A stretch of DNA of 64,000 bases, from the NCBI RefSeq assembly GCF_900108855.1, contig NZ_FNXY01000007.1, positions 186,001 through 250,000 of the forward strand, in the 5' to 3' direction. Every line of letters starts with the position of its first letter. The first letter of the stretch is position 1. The notes beneath the pieces were generated by a model. The model ran no database searches and had not been told where the DNA came from. It saw only the letters and a program-made list of their open reading frames with translations. The translations under genes and the position numbers were made by a program. Below are positions 46,843 through 55,823 of this stretch, one piece after another. This DNA is from Dyadobacter koreensis (lineage in GTDB: Bacteria > Bacteroidota > Bacteroidia > Cytophagales > Spirosomataceae).

Positions 46843-47340
46843 TCAGTGACATTTATCACGCTGGACCAAAACATTGATAACATTTTTCCATTTAGGAAGA
46901 AACTTTCCTGTTCGCCGGAGGTATTGTCTATAATCCGGATAAGCGACAAGAAGCATCCGCTCTTCATAAATGGATTTAAAATGAAAAAGCACCACGAGCA
47001 GCACCACAACAATCATTTTACCTGCGTGCCCTTGGTGCAAGCCATAACCAGACAGACCTGTGATAATCCCTGTGTAAAGCGGATGACGGATAAGGTAGTA
47101 AATGCCATTTGTTACCAGGCGACCATCAGACCGAACAAACGGAAACGGAGTAAGACTTTTTCTGAGCTGATACAAACCGGCCAGAAAAATTACTGTTCCA
47201 CTCATTAGCAAGGCAAGCCCGACAATTTTGATAACTGGATTTGCTTTTATATTGAATAAAGCGGGAATAAAGATGTATCCAGCAAACAACGATAATTGGA
47301 TACCCACAAAAATCAGGTCTTTCTTTTTTCTCCTGAACAT
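46843..47340 (-). CDS. isoprenylcysteine methyltransferase-family membrane protein
   Basis: 165 aa from the ATG at 47340, or 171 aa from GTG 47358. Four helices and the ICMT/PEMT signature LIRHPLYTGIITGLSGYGL, with EERMLLVAYPDYRQYLRRTG at the end. Substrate unknown; such genes are common in sulfur operons. It starts 12-30 nt after TauE. Confidence 0.88.
   Translation of the reverse strand: MFRRKKKDLIFVGIQLSLFAGYIFIPALFNIKANPVIKIVGLALLMSGTVIFLAGLYQLRKSLTPFPFVRSDGRLVTNGIYYLIRHPLYTGIITGLSGYGLHQGHAGKMIVVVLLVVLFHFKSIYEERMLLVAYPDYRQYLRRTGKFLPKWKNVINVLVQRDKCH
46846..46859. promoter_or_regulatory. Crp/Fnr-type palindrome GTGACATTTATCAC
   Basis: Exact GTGA-N6-TCAC dyad overlapping the last codons of the methyltransferase gene and 76 nt before the CstB-like ATG. 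It could drive an internal promoter. Confidence 0.5.
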
Positions 47341-47370
47341 TACACAGTTATTTTGCACGAAGCATTTAAT

Positions 47371-48171
47371 TTATTTCAGGTGCAAGAGCTCGGTTGATAT
47401 AATATAGATCCCCATCACCAGCACAAACCAGCCAAATCCTTTTTTTAGATAAGTCGCATTTATCCTTTTAGCAACTGCCCCACCGATCAGCACCCCGGTC
47501 ATGGAAATGGCGGTAATTTTTATCAGGAATATCCAGTCAATTATAAAGTGACCCATATCGCCGGCAAAACCGATGAGCGAATTCAGTGCGATGACCAGAA
47601 GTGAAGTGCCGACCGCTTCTTTCATTGGCATACCAAGGACAAGTACAAGTGTCGGTATCAAGAGAAAGCCTCCGCCTGCCCCAAGGATTCCCGTGGTCAG
47701 TCCGATTCCTACACCGCTCAGTAACATTCTGATCATATTTCCTATCAAATCGCATTCAAAGCACCCCGGTTTTCTTTCCTTGCTTCTGATCATCCCAATG
47801 GATGCTGCTACCATTAAGGCCGCGAAAAGAATCATCGTCAGTATTGGCTCGGTGATTCGGAGCTCGCCAATCCTGAACAGATCCCCCGGGATCATTGGGA
47901 TCAGCAATTTGCGTGTTAAAAAAACCGTCGTGATCGATGTGCTGCCAAAAAGCAGCGCCGTTTTAATTTTAACAGAACCTTTCCTGTAATTGTTATAAGC
48001 CCCTACTAGACTAGTTGATCCCACAATAAAAAGAGAGTAGGATGTTGATAAAATCGGACTAATACCAAACAGGTAAACAAGAACCGGAACGGTGAGTATA
48101 GACCCGCCACCTCCGATCAGGCCAAGCGAAACACCGATAAATACAGAGGCTATATAAGCTGTAATTTCCAT
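47371..48171 (-). CDS. sulfite/organosulfur exporter TauE/SafE family
   Basis: 266 aa, about eight helices in two repeats: SVFIGVSLGLIGGGGSILTV and SGVGIGLTTGILGAGGGFLL are the paired TauE motifs. Exports sulfite, sulfoacetate or similar anions. First gene of the sulfur operon; palindrome at 48220 is 49 nt upstream. Confidence 0.92.
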   Translation of the reverse strand: MEITAYIASVFIGVSLGLIGGGGSILTVPVLVYLFGISPILSTSYSLFIVGSTSLVGAYNNYRKGSVKIKTALLFGSTSITTVFLTRKLLIPMIPGDLFRIGELRITEPILTMILFAALMVAASIGMIRSKERKPGCFECDLIGNMIRMLLSGVGIGLTTGILGAGGGFLLIPTLVLVLGMPMKEAVGTSLLVIALNSLIGFAGDMGHFIIDWIFLIKITAISMTGVLIGGAVAKRINATYLKKGFGWFVLVMGIYIISTELLHLK

Positions 48172-48219
48172 TTTGAATCAATTATGATATAAAATTCAGA
48201 ATCTTCTTATGTCTGGAAA

Positions 48220-48233
48220 GTGATAAAAGTCAC
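48220..48233. promoter_or_regulatory. Crp/Fnr-type palindrome GTGATAAAAGTCAC
   Basis: Exact GTGA-N6-TCAC dyad upstream of TauE, in the 325-bp divergent gap 48172-48496, which holds no gene. Shares the extended ATGTGA half with the site at 13349. Confidence 0.6.
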
Positions 48234-48496
48234 ATACAGAAAACAATTTGATTATGACCATCAGAATATGAAATTGGACAGGTTACTGAGATCATTTCCC
48301 AATTCAACCAAATTTCAGATAATTCATATTTATGATCACTGATCGTTTTGTTTTAGTAAAAAACGGATCTGGTTAATTGAGCTGAATGGTCCATCCTAAA
48401 TTACGCTGGACTGAAAATTGCAGGGCGCAGATATAAAATCAAACAAACCGGAAGAAGGCATTTTAAATGTCTTTTTTTTATACTTCATACATTAAA

Positions 48497-49507
48497 ATGA
48501 CAACAAGACAAATCGTACTCGCATCAAGACCGGTAGGCTTACCGACTAAGGAAAATTTCAGATTTGAAAATATTGACCTTTCCGAAATAAAGGACGGAGA
48601 AGTGCTGCTTAAAGGGTTATACTATTCAGTCGATCCCTACATGCGGGGCAGAATGAATGATGCTAAATCTTATGTTCCGCCATTTCAGCTGAACGAACCT
48701 TTGACAGGCAGCGTGGTGGCTGTTGTATCTGAAAGTAAATCAGATTCCTTTACAACGGGCGATTATGTTCTGGCATCTTTGCCCTGGATGGAGAAATGTA
48801 TTGTGAACGAAAAAGAAATTCACAAAATTGATACAACCATAGCGCCCGCCAGCAGTTATCTGGGTGTGCTGGGCATGACCGGCTTAACGGCATATCTGGG
48901 ACTTATGCAAATCGGGAAACCAAAATCCGGCGAAACTGTTGTAGTTTCTGGCGCTGCCGGGGCGGTAGGTATCGTAGTTGGACAAATAGCAAAAATTCAG
49001 GGTTGCCGGGTAATCGGTATCGCCGGATCCGACAAAAAGACAAACCTGCTAACGGAAGAATTTGGTTTTGACGTGGCTGTCAATTACAAGACAACCGATG
49101 ATTTAACAAAGGCGATTGTAGATGCTTGTCCGGATGGTGTCGATATTTATTTCGATAATGTGGGTGGCGAAATATCCGACGTGGTGATCAGCCTCATGAA
49201 TTTCCATTCACGAATTCCATTGTGCGGACAGATTGCACTCTACAACAATACCGGTGATGTCACAGGCCCAAGGCTGCAGCCTATGCTGCTAACAAGAAGC
49301 ATACTGATGCAGGGTTTTATTGTGAGCGACTACAAAAGTTTATTTCCCGAAGCCACCAAACAATTATCTGAATGGGTGAAAAACGGAAAATTAAAATCCA
49401 CAGAAACCATCATAAACGGCTTTGAACAGCTCCCAGATGCACTAATTGGATTGTTCAGCGGAGAAAATGAAGGAAAAATGATCGTTCAAGCAGCGGATAC
49501 AGAATAA
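48497..49507 (+). CDS. NADP-dependent oxidoreductase (MDR, LTB4 dehydrogenase-like)
   Basis: 336 aa from the ATG at 48497 (a longer frame starts at 48467). GVLGMTGLTAYLGLMQIGKP, VVSGAAGAVGIVVGQIAKI (NADPH loop), VNYKTTDD, FDNVGGEISDVVI fit the curcumin/LTB4 12-hydroxydehydrogenase group that reduces enone C=C bonds. Divergent from the sulfur operon; convergent with the polysaccharide locus. Confidence 0.92.
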   Translation: MTTRQIVLASRPVGLPTKENFRFENIDLSEIKDGEVLLKGLYYSVDPYMRGRMNDAKSYVPPFQLNEPLTGSVVAVVSESKSDSFTTGDYVLASLPWMEKCIVNEKEIHKIDTTIAPASSYLGVLGMTGLTAYLGLMQIGKPKSGETVVVSGAAGAVGIVVGQIAKIQGCRVIGIAGSDKKTNLLTEEFGFDVAVNYKTTDDLTKAIVDACPDGVDIYFDNVGGEISDVVISLMNFHSRIPLCGQIALYNNTGDVTGPRLQPMLLTRSILMQGFIVSDYKSLFPEATKQLSEWVKNGKLKSTETIINGFEQLPDALIGLFSGENEGKMIVQAADTE

Positions 49508-49642
49508 ATTCTATGTTATCTTGATCTCAGGAAAGAGCGTTTTGCCTGGCGATCCATTGAAAATAGGGAAAACAGATTCTGACCCGGCGAAGCGGCCATT
49601 TATTCGCTAGGCACCTCCAATGAAGACTGTCATTTCCCAAAT

Positions 49643-49687
49643 AAATTTTGCTTATGCCGGAGTGCGGCGCCGGCATAAGCAAAATTT
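49643..49687. terminator. strong bidirectional hairpin
   Basis: 18-bp perfect arms 49643-49660 and 49670-49687 with a 9-nt loop; AAATTTT outer part gives U-runs in both directions. It sits between convergent genes (plus gene ends 49507, minus gene ends 49790). The remaining gap 49508-49789 is empty. Confidence 0.85.
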
Positions 49688-49789
49688 AAAACTTGAAACA
49701 GTTATCCAATGACTTAATTTGAGGATTTCACTATCAAAGTAATCTTAGAGAATACTTATTTTCGCAACGCGTTAGCTCCATGGCTAATC

Positions 49790-51526
49790 TTACTTCCCTA
49801 CTACTACACTCACCATACCTCGTGCCGGAACTGTCACTCTTATACCATTTTTTGAGAAAGCTGATCTTGCTTTTAAATTTGTGTAATCTAAGGGACCACC
49901 TGCAATACCGCTCGGCGCAGAGCCATTGATGATGACTTTTCTCGAAAAATCACCATTGTCATTACTGCCTTCCAAACTATACCAGTAAAAACGGTCACCT
50001 TTTTTCAAGTTTTCAAATTTTACCTCTGCCGTTTGGGGAGAAGCAGAAATATTGATCAGAGCGACACTTGCCTGACCTGAAGAAAATGTAGAGGCGTAGG
50101 ATTTAATAGCAGTATTGCTGGCTTGAACAGTGGATTTCACCAACCTGTCTCCCATATTCTTTTGAAGAAAGTAAAGATAGTAAAATGAGGGTCTAGGTGT
50201 CCATTTGGCAACATTGGGCTCATTGCCATCACTAAAAAGTCCGTGATCATCGCCTTCCGCCCAAAAATTCAGTAAGTCCCACCGAGCAGCCAGACCGTAT
50301 TTATTAACAATTGATTCTCCAACAACAAGCGCAGCAAAAACTCCACTTACGTTTGAAACCTGTTGTTTGGAGCTTTTGGCCCACATGTTCCATTCGGTCA
50401 TCGCAATTGGTTTTAAGCCGGCTCCATTTGAAGTAATGGTCTGGGTAACATAATTCATCATTTTTGAAGGCTGGGAAATTGCGGCACCCAAAACCACAGC
50501 AGCTGTGGAATTCTCTTCATAAGGAGTAAAATAATTATGGACAATATAAAAATCCGGCCTATTACCCGCTTCGGGGAGCATACCTTCATTCCATGTTTTG
50601 ACGGTATTGGTCTGCCAAGATTCTGGTACGGATTCGTACATGACGGCACCTATACTGATTTTTGCCCCTACTTCCGCAGCTGCCTTTCGCATGGAATCGG
50701 CAAAAACTTTAAAGTGCTGCGCGTAAAGTTTCCCAGTCAAATATTCGGGCTGTCCGTCTTTGTTTTTCGAAACATCAATCCGATATCCCCACTCCCAGTC
50801 GCCATAATTTTCATTGCCAACTTCCCAGTATTGCGTCCGTCCTTTGTCATAACGTACCCAGTCGGCGGCAAGATGCGCAGCCGTTGCCACCGGATCCGAG
50901 CTTGTCCCGTAACGGGCATAACCATAGTTCACGGTCAACACGCCCTTGCTGTTACTTTGGCTTAACATATCATAATAATTATCCAGCGACGCGCGCCAGT
51001 TATCATTTGTCTTTCCAAAACCATAACCAGGTTCTTTTTTTATATTATCCTTATCGGTAAGCATGATTGGCGCATCAGCTGGTAAACCGCCGGGTCTTGC
51101 ATTCCAAAAATAAACGTCACTGCCACTGCCGGCAGGAAAGCGGATAATATTGGGTTTCAGATTATTAATATGGTTCATAAAAACCGGCTCGCTTATCATG
51201 GGTGTCATCCAGGTATTGGCATTGTGTCCAAAACTTGTCAGCGGAATTTTAGTAATAACCTCCGAAGCATCCACAGTGACGGTCACATCTGCTGATGCAG
51301 GTACGTCGGATTCTATAAAAGCCGGGGTCTGAAAAGTTTTTGGCATCCAGGTATCCAAAAACAACCCCATGGTTTTTGCAGTTTCCGGATCATTCGCAGG
51401 CTTAATCTCCTGCTCTGTTGCTTCCTGATCACCAGAAATCACATCTGTATTTTTACAGGAAAAAGTAACGGGTATTATCCATATCATAAGAACGATACGG
51501 AAAAAATATTGCTTTGTAAACAACAT
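49790..51526 (-). CDS. secreted glycoside hydrolase, clan GH-A (arabinofuranosidase-like)
   Basis: 578-aa lipoprotein (VTFSCKNT). TIM barrel with acid/base Glu in YWEVGNENYGDW and nucleophile Glu in IAMTEWNMWA, then a beta domain. The GNE pattern recalls GH51 arabinofuranosidases, but family assignment needs alignment. Last gene of the polysaccharide locus and probably its surface endo/exo-enzyme. Confidence 0.82.
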   Translation of the reverse strand: MLFTKQYFFRIVLMIWIIPVTFSCKNTDVISGDQEATEQEIKPANDPETAKTMGLFLDTWMPKTFQTPAFIESDVPASADVTVTVDASEVITKIPLTSFGHNANTWMTPMISEPVFMNHINNLKPNIIRFPAGSGSDVYFWNARPGGLPADAPIMLTDKDNIKKEPGYGFGKTNDNWRASLDNYYDMLSQSNSKGVLTVNYGYARYGTSSDPVATAAHLAADWVRYDKGRTQYWEVGNENYGDWEWGYRIDVSKNKDGQPEYLTGKLYAQHFKVFADSMRKAAAEVGAKISIGAVMYESVPESWQTNTVKTWNEGMLPEAGNRPDFYIVHNYFTPYEENSTAAVVLGAAISQPSKMMNYVTQTITSNGAGLKPIAMTEWNMWAKSSKQQVSNVSGVFAALVVGESIVNKYGLAARWDLLNFWAEGDDHGLFSDGNEPNVAKWTPRPSFYYLYFLQKNMGDRLVKSTVQASNTAIKSYASTFSSGQASVALINISASPQTAEVKFENLKKGDRFYWYSLEGSNDNGDFSRKVIINGSAPSGIAGGPLDYTNLKARSAFSKNGIRVTVPARGMVSVVVGK

Positions 51527-51636
51527 AATCGATTCAGTTTAAGCCAGCAATTACGATTTGGCAAGGGCGTAGGAATAGTGTAAACAAAAGGTATCAACGA
51601 TACCCTTTGTTCAATAATAGTGAGGATAAACGGTTA

Positions 51637-52920
51637 TTATCTCAACCCAATATGATCAAGGTAAATCGAACCTGACCAGCCAGTTTCCTGAAACATTAAT
51701 TCTGTTATTGTTGCTGGATTTCCAAGATCGGACTTACTAAGTTTATATTCCGTCCAAACGCCTTCTTTCAGGATGATCACAAAAGGACTTCCCGTATTGG
51801 CCACTACGTTCAGCTTTTTTCCTTCGGTTCCCGGAAGACCAAATACGGAAAAACTGATCTCAGAATAACTTGCCGTAGCAACACTTGCGCCCGCAAATTT
51901 CAAAGCGCCCCAGGCACCGGTGAAAGTCATTTTTGCAGCATCGTTACCATCACGGACGTTGTCGGTACTGGCAAAATCCGCCGTGCTTCCCCAGCCCCAG
52001 TTTGACCAGCCGTTCATTAGGGCATCTTCATAAATAGCGTATTTCAAAGGCGCTAGATCAGGCAGATCACCCACGAATTTTAAAGCCTCAGCAGATTCTA
52101 CAGTAAGGCCGGAATAAGCTACCAGTGTAACAATGCCCTTGTTGGCTGTTTTCGGAATTTTTAAAACAATCTGCGTTGCAGTTTTGGATACAAATTCAGT
52201 AATCGGTGCTGTCAGACCTTTTAGTAAAACCCCTTGAACCAGGTCCAGATTTGTACCTGTAATAGTCAGCTCTTTTTCTCGTTCAGCCGGATTTGGCGCA
52301 ATCGATTTCAAGATTGGTAAGGCAATAACCAGATCTTTTTCGGTCTCGATGGTCATGGGCTCTGTGCCGCCTGCTAAAAAAATCAATGGCCCGGTCTGCG
52401 CTCCAAAAGGCACCGTTACGACCAGTTCGTTCAAAGTTTGGCTGACGAACTGGATTACGGCCGTGTCTTTGGCAAAACGCACTTCTTTGATCCAGTTTAG
52501 ATATTGACCTTTGATGGTAATATTTTCACCAGGGCGTGCGGATTCCGGCACAGATTCTATCTTTACAGCAACCTCAAAACTTAAAATTGTTTTAGACACA
52601 ATATCGCCAGCCGCAGTTTTCAAAGTGACCGTTCCCTCTGAAGTTTCATTGGGTACAACCAAAACGATCAGTTCCGAAGACTGCTTCACAAACGCAGAAC
52701 TCGGCACGGTGGCATTTTTAAGTTCGATGGCCGTAACTTTATCAAGATTAGTACCAATAAAACTGATCTGCTCACCAGGTTTTACACCGGACGGACCAAA
52801 ACTTAAAAGCTGAACATCATCCGTAACCGTAACATCGTCTTCCTTGCAAGCTATAAAAATGCCCACAAACATTATCATGCAGAGGATGGTGAAAAACCTC
52901 TTGTTATTTATTTTTCTCAT
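51637..52920 (-). CDS. IPT/TIG-domain surface lipoprotein (glycan-binding)
   Basis: 427 aa, lipobox VGIFIACKEDD. Three tandem IPT/TIG Ig-like domains (FGPSGVKPGEQISFIGTNL; PESARPGENITIKGQYL; APNPAEREKELTITGTNL) and a C-terminal carbohydrate-binding-like jelly roll (GWSNWGWGSTADFAST ... SIYLDHIGL). Likely a SusE/SGBP-B-type surface glycan-binding protein. Confidence 0.85.
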   Translation of the reverse strand: MRKINNKRFFTILCMIMFVGIFIACKEDDVTVTDDVQLLSFGPSGVKPGEQISFIGTNLDKVTAIELKNATVPSSAFVKQSSELIVLVVPNETSEGTVTLKTAAGDIVSKTILSFEVAVKIESVPESARPGENITIKGQYLNWIKEVRFAKDTAVIQFVSQTLNELVVTVPFGAQTGPLIFLAGGTEPMTIETEKDLVIALPILKSIAPNPAEREKELTITGTNLDLVQGVLLKGLTAPITEFVSKTATQIVLKIPKTANKGIVTLVAYSGLTVESAEALKFVGDLPDLAPLKYAIYEDALMNGWSNWGWGSTADFASTDNVRDGNDAAKMTFTGAWGALKFAGASVATASYSEISFSVFGLPGTEGKKLNVVANTGSPFVIILKEGVWTEYKLSKSDLGNPATITELMFQETGWSGSIYLDHIGLR

Positions 52921-52938
52921 GTTGATATCGGGATAGGG

Positions 52939-54099
52939 CTATTTTTTAATTGTTTTTGGAACCACACGGAAATTGTCGAGCGAAATGTCGGCATCAAGAT
53001 CTCCTCCCCCATGAAATAATAACCTGGTGTAATACCCAGCCGGACTTACCGCCATTTTAACACCTGCCGCTTCGTAGCTTGCAGCAACCTGTTCAAAAGG
53101 TATAATCACTGTTCTCCACTCGCCTTTTGTGTCATACGGCGGAGCCCACTGGTAAGCATCAGTAACAAAATCCTTGCTCAATCCAACATTGATTTTCAAC
53201 ATGTTGTTATTATAAGGCTTCACAGTATTCACCTCAAATTTAAGGTTATAATCGGCCGGTTTAAGAATGGCTTCATCCGGGACATTTTTGCTGATAGCTC
53301 CCATGGCATCCGGCGGGCCGCCTGCAACTTCTTTCCAAGCCCACCCTGCAATAGCTTCCTTAACACGGATATAATTTCCATTAATCGCTACCGGATCGCC
53401 TTCTGCTGGTTTGGTAACAACATATTTTTCATTCCACCAACCTGTAAAAGGATCACTGCTCAGGAAAATATTGCGGTTGTCACGAAACCAGAAATCTGAT
53501 TTTGTTTCACCAAAATTCGTGGAAACTGTAATCTGGCCAGCCGCAGCATCTGCGGGCACCCTTACCCTGATCGTTTTTGCTTCAACCGAAACTATCTCAC
53601 CTTTTGCACCGCCTGCAAACGTAACGGTAAGAGGCTCATAAAAATAATCTCCATTGATTGTAGCAACCTCACCTGCAGCAACATATTCACAAGCCATACT
53701 GGCCAGAGATGGCTCACTGATCTGCACTTTAAAATCGTGTTCCAAAACTGCTCCGCCCGAAAATAAGATCCTCATTTTGTTGGTAATATCCTTCGGAATA
53801 ACGCTCGGAATACTGACCAGAATTGATTTGTTTGATACATAAGTTGGTGTCAACGCAGCACGCTGGTCATTGAACCAGATTTCCGAAGCGTCCTGTAAAT
53901 TCTCGCCAACAATAGCAATTAAGGTTCCCTGAAAAGCAGCTACCAAAAGCGAGTCAGAAGATTCAGGTTTGGTAACACGCACATAGGTAATACTCGGAGC
54001 GCCGCCATTCGGCAGATCATCTTCCGAACAGGAAATTGTAAAAACGGCCATTCCGCATAATACTGCGAACAGCACGGTGAATTGATATATAGTCTTCAT
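52939..54099 (-). CDS. surface glycan-binding protein, IPT domains
   Basis: 386 aa from the ATG at 54099; lipobox VFTISCSEDD. Two IPT-like domains (GTLIAIVGENLQDASEIWF; AGEVATINGDYFYEP) and a C-terminal binding domain resembling the SGBP-B type (FTGWWNEKYVV, AGWAWKEVAGGPP, WRTVIIPFEQV). Trp-rich loops suggest stacking on sugars. Lies 32 nt after susD. Confidence 0.85.
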   Translation of the reverse strand: MKTIYQFTVLFAVLCGMAVFTISCSEDDLPNGGAPSITYVRVTKPESSDSLLVAAFQGTLIAIVGENLQDASEIWFNDQRAALTPTYVSNKSILVSIPSVIPKDITNKMRILFSGGAVLEHDFKVQISEPSLASMACEYVAAGEVATINGDYFYEPLTVTFAGGAKGEIVSVEAKTIRVRVPADAAAGQITVSTNFGETKSDFWFRDNRNIFLSSDPFTGWWNEKYVVTKPAEGDPVAINGNYIRVKEAIAGWAWKEVAGGPPDAMGAISKNVPDEAILKPADYNLKFEVNTVKPYNNNMLKINVGLSKDFVTDAYQWAPPYDTKGEWRTVIIPFEQVAASYEAAGVKMAVSPAGYYTRLLFHGGGDLDADISLDNFRVVPKTIKK

Positions 54100-54130
54100 T
54101 GAATAATTCTTTTTGATACAAAAACAGAAA

Positions 54131-55819
54131 TTATTTTTTGTAATAATCAACCGCGGGTTTCTGAAGATTGGGCGCCTGGCTCAACTCCGCCGAAGGAATC
54201 GGCAACAGGAAGTTTCCACTGTTCGCAATAATCGTCCGCTCGTTGGTCGCCCAGGCTGTTTTGGTAAATGTCCAAGATGTCGGATTCGGAAACTGATCCG
54301 GTGCTGTAAAAAACAGACCACGGTCCTGCGAATTTAAAATTGCATAAGCTTTGGCCGGGTTGTAATAATGCAAACTGACCAGATCGTACCATGCCATACC
54401 TTCCATTGCAAATTCGACAGTTCTTTCTTTGAAAATCGCATCAAAAGTTAAAGGATCTTCAACAGCAGGTAGGCCGGCACGTGTATGCACCTTGTTGAAA
54501 TAGGAAAGCGCGGTTGCATCGGCAGTAGAAGCATTATTCCCCAAGACCGCCTCAACATATATAAGATACATTTCTGCAAGACGCATCATATAGGTATCAT
54601 TCCCATAATTTTGAGACGCAGCCAATCCACCAACATCCTTCGCTTTTCCGGTTATATATTTTTTGATCGAAACAAAATTGTTATCCGTACCTGTGAAAGG
54701 AAAAATCAGCTTTTGTTCCCCTCCCGGGATAGTCTGGGTAATCTCAGGATAAGAAGCTCCGGGAAGCATGAAAGTCGCTTTCAATCTTTGATCAAGCGTT
54801 CTCCCCTGCATGCCGGTGGCTGTGGTTTTGATCCCATCATATTGGCTTATCATCCACCAGGTTGCACTTTTATCACCTCCCCAACCGTCTCCGTTGGCAA
54901 TGTCAGAACTGTAAGCCAGGTAAGCAGGAGATGTATTTTGTGTTCCATATGCGCCGGGAGAATATACCCATTGCAGCGAAAAAAGCGACTCCGGGTTGTT
55001 ATCATAAGGAAAAAGAAAAAGATCCGAGTAATTCTTCATTAGAGAAGCACCACTTTTTGTGATTACCCTTTCCGCAAAATATTTTGCACTGTCCAAAAAC
55101 ATCTGACTTCTTTGTCCGGATCCGTTTGATTCCACACCAGAGCGGTTCAGGTAAAAACGAGCAAGCATACCTTCAGCTGACCATTTTGTTACGCGTCCGG
55201 GACGGATAGGCGTTTCAGGCAGATCGTTGGCAGCACTCCGCATTTCACTGGTTATGAATTTCCAGACACTTTCAGGCGTATTTCTGGTGACTGTAGTATC
55301 AGACAAAAGTTTCAGGTTGTCTTCAATGACCGGTACGGCTCCCCAGTTCATGACTAAAAAGCGGTAGGCCAGCGCACGGATAAAGCGGGCTTCTGCGATA
55401 GCCATTTTTTTTACGGTTGGCGAAACGGCTGCTCCGGCAAACTGGTTGATATTATTGATTGCCAGATTGGATTGTCCTACTACAATAAAGAAAGATCTCC
55501 ACGCAGAACCATTTTCAGGTGTGTTTCCTGTTGTATTGAAAAGTACATTTCCCCGGTCGTTGTACGCAGAAAATGCAGTTCCAGCCCGAAAATCCCCAAG
55601 GTTATAAGATGCTTTGTCATTGTAGTCAAACCAGACTTTACTGTACAGAAGTGCAGTAGCGGCAAGTACCTGATCATCGGTCTGATAAAAACTTGCGTCT
55701 ACAATAGAATCCAGTGGAGGTCTTTCCAGAAAATCCTCAGAGCAGGCCGATAAAATGAAAACCGGTATCAAAGCGGTAATCAAATAATATATATGTTTAA
55801 TATCTTTCATGTTTTTCAA
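54131..55819 (-). CDS. SusD/RagB family outer-membrane lipoprotein
   Basis: 562 aa, lipobox FILSACSEDFLERPP. SusD-fold helical protein that caps SusC and captures oligosaccharide. MAIAEARFIRALAYRFLVMNWG and EAVLGNNASTADATALSYFN are the family TPR stretches; C-terminal MEGMAWYDLVSLHYY. ATG choices at 55819 and 55810. Starts 4 nt after susC. Confidence 0.95.
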   Translation of the reverse strand: MKNMKDIKHIYYLITALIPVFILSACSEDFLERPPLDSIVDASFYQTDDQVLAATALLYSKVWFDYNDKASYNLGDFRAGTAFSAYNDRGNVLFNTTGNTPENGSAWRSFFIVVGQSNLAINNINQFAGAAVSPTVKKMAIAEARFIRALAYRFLVMNWGAVPVIEDNLKLLSDTTVTRNTPESVWKFITSEMRSAANDLPETPIRPGRVTKWSAEGMLARFYLNRSGVESNGSGQRSQMFLDSAKYFAERVITKSGASLMKNYSDLFLFPYDNNPESLFSLQWVYSPGAYGTQNTSPAYLAYSSDIANGDGWGGDKSATWWMISQYDGIKTTATGMQGRTLDQRLKATFMLPGASYPEITQTIPGGEQKLIFPFTGTDNNFVSIKKYITGKAKDVGGLAASQNYGNDTYMMRLAEMYLIYVEAVLGNNASTADATALSYFNKVHTRAGLPAVEDPLTFDAIFKERTVEFAMEGMAWYDLVSLHYYNPAKAYAILNSQDRGLFFTAPDQFPNPTSWTFTKTAWATNERTIIANSGNFLLPIPSAELSQAPNLQKPAVDYYKK

Positions 55820-55823
55820 AAAA

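Noticed and set aside
54485..55042. 185-aa plus-strand frame
   Set aside because: Antisense to susD; Cys/Ile/Arg-rich composition typical of a shadow frame.
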